From Mycobacterium sp. (GTDB lineage: Bacteria > Actinomycetota > Actinomycetes > Mycobacteriales > Mycobacteriaceae), in contig NZ_JAFBAT010000192.1 of the NCBI RefSeq assembly GCF_019247615.1, positions 1 through 64,000 of the forward strand: a stretch of DNA of 64,000 nucleotides. Reading direction: 5' to 3'. The stretch's first letter is position 1, and each line of letters opens with the position of its first letter. Below are positions 1 through 10,707 of the stretch, one piece after another. The notes under the pieces are model-generated. The model saw nothing but the letters and a program-made list of their open reading frames with translations. It made no database searches and was not told the origin of the DNA. Position numbers and translations under genes: made by a program.

Positions 1-1285
1 CCGCCACATCCGGTGCCGTCGCCAGCGCAACGCCCAGCATGTTCGTTGCGCCGGCGGGCGAGAATCCGCGCCCGAAGGAGCGAAGATCGCTTTCCGGGAC
101 TCCCAGCGCGCGGGCCAGCCCTGCGGGGTGCGGCGTCCCTGCGCCACGGCCGCCATGTATGGCATGCGCCGCGCCCGGCGAGACCATCATGGCGTCGACG
201 GGTACGCCCAAGATGGCCCGGGCCTGCAGTTCGAACGCCGAAAGCCGCTGGCTGCGCAGGGTGACCCAGGCACTCGGGTGGGGGCGTGCGGTGACATCGG
301 CGAAATAGACCTCGTCGCCGTTGACCATCAGCTCCACGGCGAAGACGCCGCGGCCACCGAGCGCCTTGACGATGCGGGCGGCAATCGACTTGGCCGCATC
401 CACCGCGACCTCGCTCATCTGCTGGGGCTGCCACGACTCCAGCACGACGCCGTCGGCGTCCCGATGGCCGATGGGTGAGCAGAACTCGATCAGCGGACCG
501 CTCGGACCGTCGCTGCGCACCACCAGCAGCGTCACGTCGAACTCGACCTCGACCACCGTTTCCGCCATCACCCGCTGACGCTGCGCCCCGCTCCCACCGC
601 CTACCGCACGCCGCCAGGCCGGCTCGATGTCATCGGGCCGTGACACGACCGAATGTCCGCGCCCGGCCACCGGCTTGATCAGCAATGGGAACCCGGCGTG
701 CACGCCCACCGCGTTGAGCTCTCCGACCGATCCGGCGAACCAGAACGGCGCGGTCGGCAGCCCCAGCTGGTCGGCGGCCAGCCGGCGCAGACCCTCCCGG
801 TCGGCGGTGAGCCGGACGGTCCGGGCGTTGGGAACCAGTTGGCTGGGGTGACGGTCGGGGGCCCGGCCCTCGAGGGCCTCGATGGCCTCGACGGCGACCG
901 CGTTTGTGGCGGTCACCACGTAGTCCGGCCTGAGTTGTCCGAACACCTTCGACAGCTCACCGGTGTCGGTCATCGCAACAGTCAGCGACTGATCGGCCAC
1001 CCCGTGCGCGGGCGCGTGCGGGTGCTCATCGACGGCGATGACCCGCGCGCCAAGGTGCCGAATGGCGACCGCCAGCTCCCGGCTCAATTCGCCGGATCCC
1101 AGCAACATCACGGTGGGCCGGGTGTCGGCTTCGGCGTGGTCTTCCGGGCCGGCTTTGCGACCGGCTTCGCTATCGGGGCGGGCTTGCGGAGCCTGCGGCG
1201 GCGCCACGATTGCTTTCGTCTTGTCGTCGTAGCCAGGCACCGGCTGCGCGGTGGGCTGCTGCTTTTCGGTAGAGCCGTCAGTCAC
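1..1285 (-). CDS. purT: Formate-dependent GAR transformylase (PurT), 3' end beyond window
   Basis: PurT makes formyl-GAR from GAR, formate and ATP in purine synthesis, replacing folate-dependent PurN. The track misses it because it has no stop in the window. I read the minus strand from a GTG at 1285. About 55 poorly conserved residues come first, then a PurK/PurT-type Rossmann start (TVMLLGSGELSRELA), an ATP-grasp core (FPLLIKPVAGRGHS) and the metal/ATP region (GGRGVFAVELMVNGDEVYFADV). The PurT signature HPSAWVTLRSQRLSAFELQ follows. About 428 codons are present and the frame is open to the left edge, so the C-terminus lies outside. The disordered N-terminal extension is unusual for PurT, so a start nearer the Rossmann motif is possible. 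The family call is firm. Confidence 0.9.
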   Translation of the reverse strand, partial: MTDGSTEKQQPTAQPVPGYDDKTKAIVAPPQAPQARPDSEAGRKAGPEDHAEADTRPTVMLLGSGELSRELAVAIRHLGARVIAVDEHPHAPAHGVADQSLTVAMTDTGELSKVFGQLRPDYVVTATNAVAVEAIEALEGRAPDRHPSQLVPNARTVRLTADREGLRRLAADQLGLPTAPFWFAGSVGELNAVGVHAGFPLLIKPVAGRGHSVVSRPDDIEPAWRRAVGGGSGAQRQRVMAETVVEVEFDVTLLVVRSDGPSGPLIEFCSPIGHRDADGVVLESWQPQQMSEVAVDAAKSIAARIVKALGGRGVFAVELMVNGDEVYFADVTARPHPSAWVTLRSQRLSAFELQARAILGVPVDAMMVSPGAAHAIHGGRGAGTPHPAGLARALGVPESDLRSFGRGFSPAGATNMLGVALATAPDVA

Positions 1286-1349
1286 CGCTCAAGGATAGGT
1301 CGGCCGCGAGCACCCCTAGGCGAGACTGTGGCGACCCGCTAGTCCCAAT

Positions 1350-1392
1350 GGTGGCGACCCTTCGCCCGGCTCCGCCGCGCTCGCGGTCACCA

Positions 1393-1396
<4 letters not shown>
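1350..1396 (-). repeat. REP-like hairpin at a stop codon, copy 1
   Basis: The outer arms GTGGCGACC and GGTCACCAC pair (one G-T type mismatch) around a GC-rich core, CCCGGCTCCGCCGCGC. A near copy lies at 21336-21387. In both, the minus-strand gene's TAG stop lies inside the element's edge. It may act as a terminator or be a dispersed intergenic repeat. A partial third copy (GTGGCGACCCGCTAG) lies immediately to the left, at about 1328-1342. Confidence 0.7.
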
Positions 1397-3796
<2,400 letters not shown>

Positions 3797-4444
3797 ATGA
3801 ACGCCGCGGCGGTATTGGTGTTCGATGACCACCGGGTGCCGCGTCGGCTGACCGGCCTGCCGGCCCACCGAGCCGCCAGCCCGGCCGACATCGACGCCGC
3901 CACCAGGCGTTACCGACGCCTCGTCGTCGTCGGCGAAGACGCCGACCTGGCCGCGGTCCTGACCCGAATGCTGCGCGCCGACCGGCTCGACATCGAGGTG
4001 GCTTACGCGCCGCCGCGCCGTACCCGCGCGACGCGGATCTACGGCCTGCCGGTCGGCCGCCGGGCGGCACGGCGGGCCTTGCGGGGCTCGGCCGGGCGGG
4101 CAACGCTGATCCGGGACGAGACCGGATCCGTCATCGTGGGTCGCGGCGGCTGGTTGCCGGCCGACGACCGACCGGTCATTCACGGCGAAGCGGTCGTCGA
4201 TGACACCACGGTGTTCGACGGCGAGGTGGCCGCCGTGTGGATTGAGCCGACGCCGGCGATGCCGGGGCTGCGGGCCGCGGCCCGAAAGGGTGGGCGCGGA
4301 ATCCGGTGGCGGTGGGTCGCCGGCCGCGCGGCCCAGCTGGGCAGCACCGGGGTCACTGTGGTGCGCGACGGGGTGGCGGCGCCGCGCGCGGCACGCCGAT
4401 CGACGTTCTACCGCAACGTCGAAGGCTGGCTGCCGGTCCGGTAG
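3797..4444 (+). CDS. Conserved mycobacterial protein (Rv0358-like)
   Basis: Chosen start: ATG at 3797 (MNAAAVLVFDDHRVPRR) behind a GAGGAG-like ribosome site. This gives 215 residues, the length I recall for Rv0358. The longer 267-aa ORF reads through the 18-bp tandem repeat and is unlikely. The protein is basic, with many Arg-rich stretches (RRTRATRIYGLPVGRRAARRALRG) and no signal peptide or membrane segment. I recognise no catalytic motif, so function is unknown. It faces away from purA, as in M. tuberculosis. Confidence 0.75.
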   Translation: MNAAAVLVFDDHRVPRRLTGLPAHRAASPADIDAATRRYRRLVVVGEDADLAAVLTRMLRADRLDIEVAYAPPRRTRATRIYGLPVGRRAARRALRGSAGRATLIRDETGSVIVGRGGWLPADDRPVIHGEAVVDDTTVFDGEVAAVWIEPTPAMPGLRAAARKGGRGIRWRWVAGRAAQLGSTGVTVVRDGVAAPRAARRSTFYRNVEGWLPVR

Positions 4445-4450
4445 CCGGCG

Positions 4451-4786
4451 TTACGGCGACACCTCGCCGACACCGAACTCGAGCGCGTCGAGCGCGTCGA
4501 CCGCGACGGCGTCGGTGTGGCCCGGGTCGACGAACCGTGCCGGTTGGAACCTGCGCACCGTCTCCAATGGGCCGTTGCGGCCGTCCACCTCGACCTGCCA
4601 CTGGTCCGCCGGCTCGTAGCCTTCGTCGATGAAGTAGCCGGTCATCTCGCGTTGCGCGCCACGCATCGACAGCGAGTCCACATCCAGCTCGTAGGTGCTT
4701 TCGTCGTCGCGGACCACCGTGCACGTGATCGTCGTGTCGTCCAGCCGCAGCCAAACCTCGAGCGAACCGGCGCTTGTGTTCGTCAT
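4451..4786 (-). CDS. Small acidic hypothetical protein
   Basis: A 111-residue protein starting MTNTSAGSLEVWLRLDD, with a strong upstream site (GGAAGGGAAAA) that decides this start over the 216-aa ORF. It is acidic (VVRDDESTYELDVDSL, DEGYEPADQWQVEVDG), with no membrane segment. It looks like a compact beta-rich cytosolic protein. I do not recognise the family. It is divergent from the DoxX-like gene and convergent with the Rv0358-like gene. Confidence 0.65.
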   Translation of the reverse strand: MTNTSAGSLEVWLRLDDTTITCTVVRDDESTYELDVDSLSMRGAQREMTGYFIDEGYEPADQWQVEVDGRNGPLETVRRFQPARFVDPGHTDAVAVDALDALEFGVGEVSP

Positions 4787-4969
4787 GTCTTTTCCCTTCC
4801 GGGCCCGTGGCAGCAGGGCCCCGGCCGTTCTGGCATGCGACGGTAGTGGCCGGCCGCGGCCACCCGATGCAAACGTGGGTTTTCGCGCTGGGCCCGCAAC
4901 GTCGAATGGTTGACTGCTGGTCACATTGTGATGGGCCCACGTGTCGAAGGTGTGAGGAGGCTTTGCCGA

Positions 4970-5371
4970 ATGACACCTTCCGCTTCCGGTCGACGCACCG
5001 GCATCTACTGGACCGCAACCGCCGCGCTCGCCGCCGAGTGTTTCGCGGGCGGAGTGATGGGGGCCCTGCGCCTGCAGCCGTTCACGCGCGTCGTGACCCA
5101 TCTGGGGTATCCGCTGTATTTCATGACCATTCTCGGCGTCTGCTACGTTGCGGCCGGGGTCGTACTTCTGGCGCCGCGTATGCCCCTGGTCAAGGAGTGG
5201 GCATACGCGGGTCTGATGTTCATCTACGCCGGGGCCACGGCCTCACATGTCTGGGTCGGCGACGGCGCCGAAACGCTACTGGGTCCGCTGACCCTCGCGG
5301 GGCTGACCGTGGTCTCCTGGGCGCTGCGCCCGCGACAGCGGCGGGAATCCAGACGAGACTGGCGATCGTGA
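4970..5371 (+). CDS. DoxX-like small integral membrane protein
   Basis: The ATG at 4970 follows GTGAGGAGG by 9 nt, giving 133 residues. Four hydrophobic segments span roughly residues 10-30, 43-65, 73-93 and 98-115, with a polar Arg-rich tail, like DoxX/DoxX-like four-helix proteins. The first helix carries the spaced acidic residue typical of that group (ALAAECFAGG). No reaction can be assigned. The stop overlaps the GTG of the next membrane gene (GTGA), so the two are co-translated. Confidence 0.7.
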   Translation: MTPSASGRRTGIYWTATAALAAECFAGGVMGALRLQPFTRVVTHLGYPLYFMTILGVCYVAAGVVLLAPRMPLVKEWAYAGLMFIYAGATASHVWVGDGAETLLGPLTLAGLTVVSWALRPRQRRESRRDWRS

Positions 5372-5835
5372 ACACGACGGTGACCGCCCGGCTGCTCGGC
5401 CTCGCCGAGCTCGGCTATGCGCACTGGTTGTTCGGCAACATCTACGAGGCCGCCGTCAGGATGCCGGAACGGCTCGCCGGCGAGCCGCATACCGGCTCAG
5501 TTCTCGGCCCGGGGAGCCCGCTGCGCTATTACGCCCCCCTCGCACCGGTCACGCTGGCGACCACCGCCGCGGCCGTTCGCACCGGCTGGGACATCGGCGG
5601 CGCGAGGCGCTGGCTGGCCCTGATGGCCGCCGGCTCGACCGTCGGCGTGGCGCTCAGCGGCTACCTGATCCGCACGGTGAATCTCCCGGTGATGTTCGCG
5701 GCCGACCCGCCCCCGCCCGCCCAGCGGGACGCCCTCATTCGCACCTGGTACGTGCTCAATGGGGTTCGCATCGTGGCCACGGGTGCCGCGTTGTTCGCCG
5801 CGCATCGCGCACGGTCCGGTAGTTTCGACCGGTGA
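5368..5835 (+). CDS. DUF1772/anthrone-oxygenase-like membrane protein
   Basis: A 155-aa protein from a GTG overlapping the previous stop. It has about four membrane helices and a loop with LRYYAPLAPVTL and a C-terminal WYVLNGVRIVATGAALFAAHRAR segment. The pattern (N-terminal helix, YE...P.L loop, three more helices, W-x-x-x-N-x-x-R) fits the DUF1772 group. Some relatives are called anthrone oxygenases, but no activity follows from this. Its TGA overlaps the start of the M50 gene, making a tight three-gene membrane operon. Confidence 0.6.
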   Translation: MNTTVTARLLGLAELGYAHWLFGNIYEAAVRMPERLAGEPHTGSVLGPGSPLRYYAPLAPVTLATTAAAVRTGWDIGGARRWLALMAAGSTVGVALSGYLIRTVNLPVMFAADPPPPAQRDALIRTWYVLNGVRIVATGAALFAAHRARSGSFDR

Positions 5836-6608
5836 GCTTCCCCGCCCGGCAACACGAATCGGTGCGGCCCAGCCCGGTCTTTTTGGCGCTGGTGGGATTG
5901 ACGGCTCTCGGCGGCGCGCTGGCGTGGCTGGCCGGATCCAGCGTGCGCCCGCTGTCGTATGCCGGGGTGTTCATCTTCGTGATCGCCGGCTGGCTGGTTT
6001 CGCTGTGCCTGCACGAGTTCGGCCATGCGTTCACCGCCTGGCGGTTCGGCGATCACGACGTCGCGGTGCGCGGCTATCTGACGCTGGATCCGCGGCGCTA
6101 CAGCCACCCCGGGCTTTCGCTCGTCCTGCCGATGGTGGCCATCCTGCTGGGCGGCATCGGGCTGCCCGGTGCGGCGGTCTACGTGCGGACCTGGTTCATG
6201 ACGCCGATGCGCCGCAGCCTGGTCAGCCTGGCGGGCCCGGCGGCCAACCTCGTGCTGGCGGTGCTGCTGCTGACGCTCACCCGGCTGCTCTACGATCCCA
6301 CCCACGCCGTGCTGTGGGCGGGGGTGGCGTTTCTCGGATTCCTGGAGCTCACGGCGGTACTGCTGAACCTGCTGCCAATCCCGGGCCTGGACGGATACGA
6401 CGCGCTGGAGCCGCATCTGAGTCCCCAGACGCAGCGCGCGTTGGCGCCGGCCAAGCAGTGGGGCTTTTTCGTCGTGCTGTTCCTGCTGGTCGCCGCAAAC
6501 CGGCAGTTCTTCGGGGTCGTGCTGTGGTTGTTCGACATTTCGGGCGTGCCGCGCGGGCTGATGGCCGCGGGCTATTCGCTGACCCTGTTCTGGAACCGCT
6601 GGCTCTGA
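5832..6608 (+). CDS. Site-2-protease-like M50 zinc metallopeptidase (Rv0359-like)
   Basis: A 258-aa polytopic membrane protein. HEFGH at about residues 61-65 is the HExxH zinc site, and NLLPIPGLDGYDALE near residue 178 supplies the third ligand (the NPxPxLDG-type motif), so both halves of the intramembrane active site are present. These enzymes cleave membrane-embedded helices, often anti-sigma factors or signal-peptide remnants. The substrate here is unknown. The GTG start overlaps the upstream stop. In M. tuberculosis the ortholog directly follows Rv0358. Here a divergently transcribed small gene and two co-directional membrane genes lie between. Confidence 0.88.
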   Translation: MSFPARQHESVRPSPVFLALVGLTALGGALAWLAGSSVRPLSYAGVFIFVIAGWLVSLCLHEFGHAFTAWRFGDHDVAVRGYLTLDPRRYSHPGLSLVLPMVAILLGGIGLPGAAVYVRTWFMTPMRRSLVSLAGPAANLVLAVLLLTLTRLLYDPTHAVLWAGVAFLGFLELTAVLLNLLPIPGLDGYDALEPHLSPQTQRALAPAKQWGFFVVLFLLVAANRQFFGVVLWLFDISGVPRGLMAAGYSLTLFWNRWL

Positions 6609-6612
6609 GCGC

Positions 6613-6646
6613 TTGCAATATATGCGTAGTGACGCATATATTGCAA
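6613..6646. promoter_or_regulatory. Perfect 15-bp inverted repeat operator before the CDF gene
   Basis: Arms TTGCAATATATGCGT and ACGCATATATTGCAA are exact reverse complements around the spacer AGTG. The right arm holds a -10-like CATATAT and ends 4 nt before the ATG, so the transcript would be nearly leaderless and a bound repressor would block it. AT-rich imperfect palindromes centred like this are typical of ArsR/SmtB metal sensors. No such regulator is in the window. Confidence 0.85.
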
Positions 6647-6650
6647 AGCT

Positions 6651-7553
6651 ATGGGCGCCGGTCATAGCCACACCCCCGCAGAGGTGGACGGGTCAGGGAT
6701 GATCCCCCGCATGGTCGCCGCCGCGGCGATTCTGGTGGCGTTCTTCGTGGTCGAATTGACCACATCGCTGCTGATCAACTCGATGGCCCTGCTGGCCGAT
6801 GCCGGGCACATGCTGACCGACGTCGTTGCCGTGTTCATGGGGCTGATCGCCGTCATCCTGGCCCGGCGCGGCAGCTCGTCACCGGCGCGCACCTACGGCT
6901 GGCATCGCGCGGAGGTGTTCACCGCGGTAGCCAACGCGGCGCTGCTGATCGGCGTCGCGGTGTTCATCGTCTACGAGGCCATCCAACGTCTGAAGGAGCC
7001 CCTGTCGGTCCCGGGCGTGCCGATGATCGTGGTCGCGCTGGCGGGGCTGGCGGCCAACCTCGTGGTGGCATTGCTGCTGCGTTCGCATTCGGAGGGCAGC
7101 CTGGCGGTCAAGGGCGCCTACATGGAGGTGATCGCCGACACGGTCGGAAGCCTGGGCGTGCTGATCGCCGGCGTGGTCACCGTCACGACCCGTTGGCCCT
7201 ATGCCGACGTGGCAGTGGCCGTCCTGGTCGCGATCTGGGTGCTGCCGCGCGCCATCTCCCTCGCCCGCGCGGCCCTGCGGATTCTCTCCGAGTCCTCGCC
7301 CGCGCACATCGACGTGGAGGAGTTGCGCTCGGCGCTGGGTGCCGTCGACGGCGTCACCGAAGTGCACGACCTGCACGTGTGGACGCTTTCCCCCGGCAAA
7401 GACATGTGCACCGCGCACTTGACGAGCGATGACGGCGACTCGGCCCGGGTGCTGCAAGATGCCCGCACGGTGCTGTCGGCCCGTGGGCTGGACCATGCCA
7501 CCGTGCAGATCGAGTGCCCCGGGGCCGGTGGCGGCTGCCAGGAGAGCTACTGA
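6651..7553 (+). CDS. Cation diffusion facilitator metal exporter (ZitB/CzcD-like)
   Basis: A 300-aa CDF antiporter with about six membrane helices. Helix 2 carries the metal site LLADAGHMLTDVVA (HxxxD). Helix 5 reads MEVIADTVGSLG, giving ExxxD where zinc exporters usually have HxxxD. The cytoplasmic domain has the family motif VHDLHVWTLSPG near residue 243 and ends in Cys-containing ECPGAGGGCQESY. It would pump Zn2+ or a related divalent ion out of the cytoplasm in exchange for protons. The operator-like palindrome directly upstream argues for metal induction. It overlaps the convergent DUF3151 gene by 7 nt. Confidence 0.9.
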   Translation: MGAGHSHTPAEVDGSGMIPRMVAAAAILVAFFVVELTTSLLINSMALLADAGHMLTDVVAVFMGLIAVILARRGSSSPARTYGWHRAEVFTAVANAALLIGVAVFIVYEAIQRLKEPLSVPGVPMIVVALAGLAANLVVALLLRSHSEGSLAVKGAYMEVIADTVGSLGVLIAGVVTVTTRWPYADVAVAVLVAIWVLPRAISLARAALRILSESSPAHIDVEELRSALGAVDGVTEVHDLHVWTLSPGKDMCTAHLTSDDGDSARVLQDARTVLSARGLDHATVQIECPGAGGGCQESY

Positions 7554-7972
7554 AGTCCCAGCGCTCGGCGGGCGGCGGCGTCGCAATCGTCCAGCAGATC
7601 CAGGCAGCGCTGGTACTCGTCGGTCTCACCGATCGTCTCGGCGGCGCGAGCCAGAGCGGCCACGCACCGCAGAAAGCCGCGGTTGGGCTCGTGCGAATAC
7701 GGCACCGGGCCGAAACCCTTCCACCCGTTCCGCCGCAGCTGGTCCAGCCCGCGGTGGTAGCCCGTGCGGGCATACGCGTACGCGGCGACGGCCTGGTCCA
7801 TGTTTTGTGCAGCGAGCGCCTGCTCGGCGAGCGCTGCCCACGCCACCGACGCCGAGGGGTGCGCGGCGGCGACGGCGTGCGGGCTCTCGTTGGCGAGCAG
7901 TTGCTCCTCGGCCTCGCTATCGCCGGGTAGCAGGATCGGATCCGGTCCGAGGAGATCTCCCATCGACGTCAT
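7547..7972 (-). CDS. DUF3151 protein (Rv0360c-like)
   Basis: A 141-aa soluble protein, largely helical with TPR-like alanine-rich repeats (VAWAALAEQALAAQNMDQAVAAYAYARTGYHRGLDQLRRNGWKG). It ends in a leucine-rich helix, YQRCLDLLDDCDAAARRALG. The family is actinobacterial with no assigned function. An internal ATG nine bases downstream (MGDLLGPDP) is an alternative start. Position next to an Rv0361-type gene matches M. tuberculosis. Confidence 0.82.
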   Translation of the reverse strand: MTSMGDLLGPDPILLPGDSEAEEQLLANESPHAVAAAHPSASVAWAALAEQALAAQNMDQAVAAYAYARTGYHRGLDQLRRNGWKGFGPVPYSHEPNRGFLRCVAALARAAETIGETDEYQRCLDLLDDCDAAARRALGLQ

Positions 7973-8019
7973 GGTCCTTATTTTGCCGTTCCGTGGGGCC
8001 GGATCGCTAAGCTCGCTTC

Positions 8020-8865
8020 ATGCCTAATCCACTCGAACCCGACCGGGGCGGCATGCCGCAGCGACCCGGGTTCGATCCACACGAGCCGAGCGCGGAGTGG
8101 GCCGGCGAGGGGGCGGGCCAGAACCAGCCGCTGGTGCCCAGCGACGCCGAGACCGAGACCGTGGTGATCAACAAACCCGGCGCGGATGACGACGCCGAGG
8201 CCGACACCCAGGGCCGGCCGCGCGAGCGCCGGTTTACCGCCCCAGGATTCGACGCCAAGGAAACGCAGGTCATCGCGACTCCCGCGGAGCCCGCCACCGA
8301 GGTGTTCGCGTCGCCGCCGCCGACACCCGAAGCTCCGCCGCCGGAGGTCAGTGCGTCCCCTAAATCGGCTGTGCCACAATCTATCCCACCCCGACTGGGG
8401 GCAAAGCTAAAGATCTCGCGGCAAATCAATTGGGGCTGGGTGCTGGCGCTGATAGTGATCGTGCTGGCGTTGGCGGCCATCGCGATCCTGGGCACCGTGC
8501 TACTCACCCGCGACAAACGCTCGAAAGTCTCTGAGGAAGAACGGGTTCGGCACACCATCTCCGAATACGACGTCGCGGTGCAAAGGGGCGACCTGACCGC
8601 GCTGCGCACCATCACGTGCGGGACCGCCCGCGACGGCTACGTCGACTACGACGAGCACGCGTGGCAGGACACCTACCAGCGGGTGTCGGCGGCCAAGCAG
8701 TATCCGGTGATCGCCAGCATCGACCAGGTGGTCGTCAACGGGCAGCATGCCGAGGCAAACGTCACCACGTTCATGGCGTACGACCCGTCGGTCCGTTCGA
8801 CGCGCAGCCTCGACTTGCAGTACCGCGACGACCAGTGGAAGGTCTGCCAGTCCACGACCGGTTAG
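8020..8865 (+). CDS. Single-pass membrane protein (Rv0361-like)
   Basis: A 281-aa protein. A disordered acidic/proline-rich cytoplasmic region (1-130) contains phosphoacceptor-like TETVV and ETQVI stretches. One membrane helix follows (WVLALIVIVLALAAIAILGTVLL, about 138-160). A roughly 110-residue extracytoplasmic domain with NTF2/DUF4878-like character comes last (VRHTISEYDVAVQRGDLTALRTITC...YVDYDEHAWQD...WKVCQSTTG), with two Cys that could form a disulfide. This layout is common in mycobacterial envelope proteins. Only 7 bp separate it from fba, so mgtE, which lies between them in M. tuberculosis, is absent. Confidence 0.82.
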   Translation: MPNPLEPDRGGMPQRPGFDPHEPSAEWAGEGAGQNQPLVPSDAETETVVINKPGADDDAEADTQGRPRERRFTAPGFDAKETQVIATPAEPATEVFASPPPTPEAPPPEVSASPKSAVPQSIPPRLGAKLKISRQINWGWVLALIVIVLALAAIAILGTVLLTRDKRSKVSEEERVRHTISEYDVAVQRGDLTALRTITCGTARDGYVDYDEHAWQDTYQRVSAAKQYPVIASIDQVVVNGQHAEANVTTFMAYDPSVRSTRSLDLQYRDDQWKVCQSTTG

Positions 8866-8872
8866 GGCTCGG

Positions 8873-9907
8873 CTAGGTGCCGAGCGACTTGCCGGCGCAG
8901 TGCAGGTCGTTGCAGGCCTCCACGACCCGCTCGCTCATGCCGGCTTCGGCCTTCTTGAGGTAGCTGCGCGGGTCGTAGATCTTCTTGACGCCCACCTCGC
9001 CGTCGACCTTGAGCACACCGTCGTAGTTGCTGAACATGTGACCGACGATCGGGCGGGTGAAGGCGTACTGGGTGTCGGTGTCGACGTTCATCTTCACCAC
9101 GCCGTAGCCCAACGCCTCCTCGATCTCCGACTTCGCCGAGCCCGAGCCGCCATGAAAGACGAAATCGAAAGGCTTTGCGCCCTCGGATAATCCGAGCTTG
9201 GCCGCCGCCACCTTCTGCCCCTGGGCCAGGATGTCCGGGCGGAGCTTGACGTTGCCGGGCTTGTAAACGCCGTGCACGTTGCCGAAGGTCGCGGCCAGCA
9301 GGTACTTGCCGTGCTCGCCGTGGCCCAACGCGTCGATGGTCTTCTCGAAATCCTCCGGGGTGGTGTACAGCTTGTCGTTGATCTCGTTGGCGACGCCGTC
9401 CTCCTCACCACCCACCACACCGATCTCGATCTCCAGCACGATCTTGGCGGCGGCGGCCTGCTTGAGCAGCTCCTGCGCAATGACCAGATTCTCGTCCAGC
9501 GGCACGGCCGAGCCGTCCCACATGTGCGACTGGAACAACGGGTTCTTGCCGGCCGCCACCCGCCTGGCCGAGATTTCCAGCAGCGGCCGCACGTAGGTGT
9601 CCAGCTTGTCCTTGGGGCAGTGGTCGGTGTGCAGCGCGACGTTGACCGGGTATTTGTCCGCGACGACGCGGGTGAACTTGGCCAGCCCCACGGCGCCGGT
9701 CACCATGTCCTTGACCCCGAGGCCCGACGCGAACTCCGCGCCCCCGGTGGAGAACTGGATGATGCCGTCACTGGCCGCGTCGGCGAAGCCCTTGATCGCG
9801 GCGTTGATCGTTTCCGAGGAGGTGCAGTTGATGGCCGGGAAGGCGTACGAGTTCTCCTTGGCCCGCGCCAGCATTTCGGCGTAGACCTCGGGCGTTGCGA
9901 TGGGCAT
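8873..9907 (-). CDS. fba: Class II fructose-bisphosphate aldolase
   Basis: Zinc-dependent aldolase that splits fructose-1,6-bisphosphate to DHAP and glyceraldehyde-3-phosphate. The start MPIATPEVYAEMLARAKENS gives 344 residues, the usual mycobacterial length; the 362-aa ORF has 18 extra. Class II landmarks are VALHTDHCPKDKLDTY (catalytic Asp and zinc His), EIEIGVVGGEEDGV, YLLAATFGNVHGVYKPGNVKL (zinc His) and FVFHGGSGSAKSEIEEAL (phosphate loop). It is essential glycolysis/gluconeogenesis machinery and is transcribed divergently from the DedA gene. Confidence 0.97.
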   Translation of the reverse strand: MPIATPEVYAEMLARAKENSYAFPAINCTSSETINAAIKGFADAASDGIIQFSTGGAEFASGLGVKDMVTGAVGLAKFTRVVADKYPVNVALHTDHCPKDKLDTYVRPLLEISARRVAAGKNPLFQSHMWDGSAVPLDENLVIAQELLKQAAAAKIVLEIEIGVVGGEEDGVANEINDKLYTTPEDFEKTIDALGHGEHGKYLLAATFGNVHGVYKPGNVKLRPDILAQGQKVAAAKLGLSEGAKPFDFVFHGGSGSAKSEIEEALGYGVVKMNVDTDTQYAFTRPIVGHMFSNYDGVLKVDGEVGVKKIYDPRSYLKKAEAGMSERVVEACNDLHCAGKSLGT

Positions 9908-9993
9908 GAGCACTCCTGTCGAACGGCTGGGTCGACTTAAGTATTGTCCAGCCCGGGTCAACGCTTCACCCGGAGCCGGTATGTTGAGACGTC

Positions 9994-10707
9994 ATGAGCA
10001 CCGCCGTGACCGCTCTGCCGGCCATCCTCGACCCGATGTACTGGCTGGGCGCCAATGGCGTCTTCGGCTCCGCGGTGCTGCCCGGGATCCTGGTCATCGT
10101 CTTCATCGAGACGGGGCTGCTGTTTCCGCTGCTGCCCGGCGAGTCGCTGCTGTTCACCGGCGGCCTGCTGTGCGCGCACCCCAACCCGCCAACGAGCATC
10201 TGGGTGCTGGCGCCCGCCGTCGCCACGGTCGCGGTGCTGGGCGACCAGACGGGCTATTTCATCGGGCGTCGTATCGGACCGGCGCTGTTCAAGAAGGAAG
10301 ATTCCCGGTTCTTCAAAAAGCACTATGTGACCGAGTCACACGCATTCTTCGAGAAGTACGGGCCATGGGCGGTCATCCTGGCCCGATTCGCGCCGTTCAT
10401 CCGGACGTTCGTTCCGGTGATCGCCGGGGTGTCGTACATGCGCTATCCCCTATTCCTCGGGTTCGACATCGTCGGCGGCATCGTGTGGGGCGGCGGCGTG
10501 ACGCTGGCCGGCTACTTCCTGGGCGGCGCGCCGTTCGTCCACCAGAACCTGGAAAAGATCATCCTGGGAATCCTGATCGTCTCGCTGATGCCGGCCATGA
10601 TCGCGGCGTGGCGCGGGTTCCAGGGCCGGCGCCGCGCGGGTCGCGCGGGGAACCCGGATCCCGAGTCAGGGCACCCGAGTTCTGCGGTACGCAACGAAAG
10701 CGTCTAG
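9994..10707 (+). CDS. DedA/SNARE-associated family membrane protein (Rv0364-like)
   Basis: A 237-aa polytopic protein with the DedA core: FIETGLLFPLLPGESLLFTGGLL, GDQTGYFIGRRIGP, FFEKYGPWAVILARFAPFIRTFVPVIAGVSYM and WGGGVTLAGYFLGG. The conserved Glu and the F/R-x-x-P-x-x-R-T motif of the re-entrant loops are present. Members are proposed lipid scramblases/flippases that help maintain the envelope. Its last 42 nt overlap the convergent AACS gene. Confidence 0.9.
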   Translation: MSTAVTALPAILDPMYWLGANGVFGSAVLPGILVIVFIETGLLFPLLPGESLLFTGGLLCAHPNPPTSIWVLAPAVATVAVLGDQTGYFIGRRIGPALFKKEDSRFFKKHYVTESHAFFEKYGPWAVILARFAPFIRTFVPVIAGVSYMRYPLFLGFDIVGGIVWGGGVTLAGYFLGGAPFVHQNLEKIILGILIVSLMPAMIAAWRGFQGRRRAGRAGNPDPESGHPSSAVRNESV

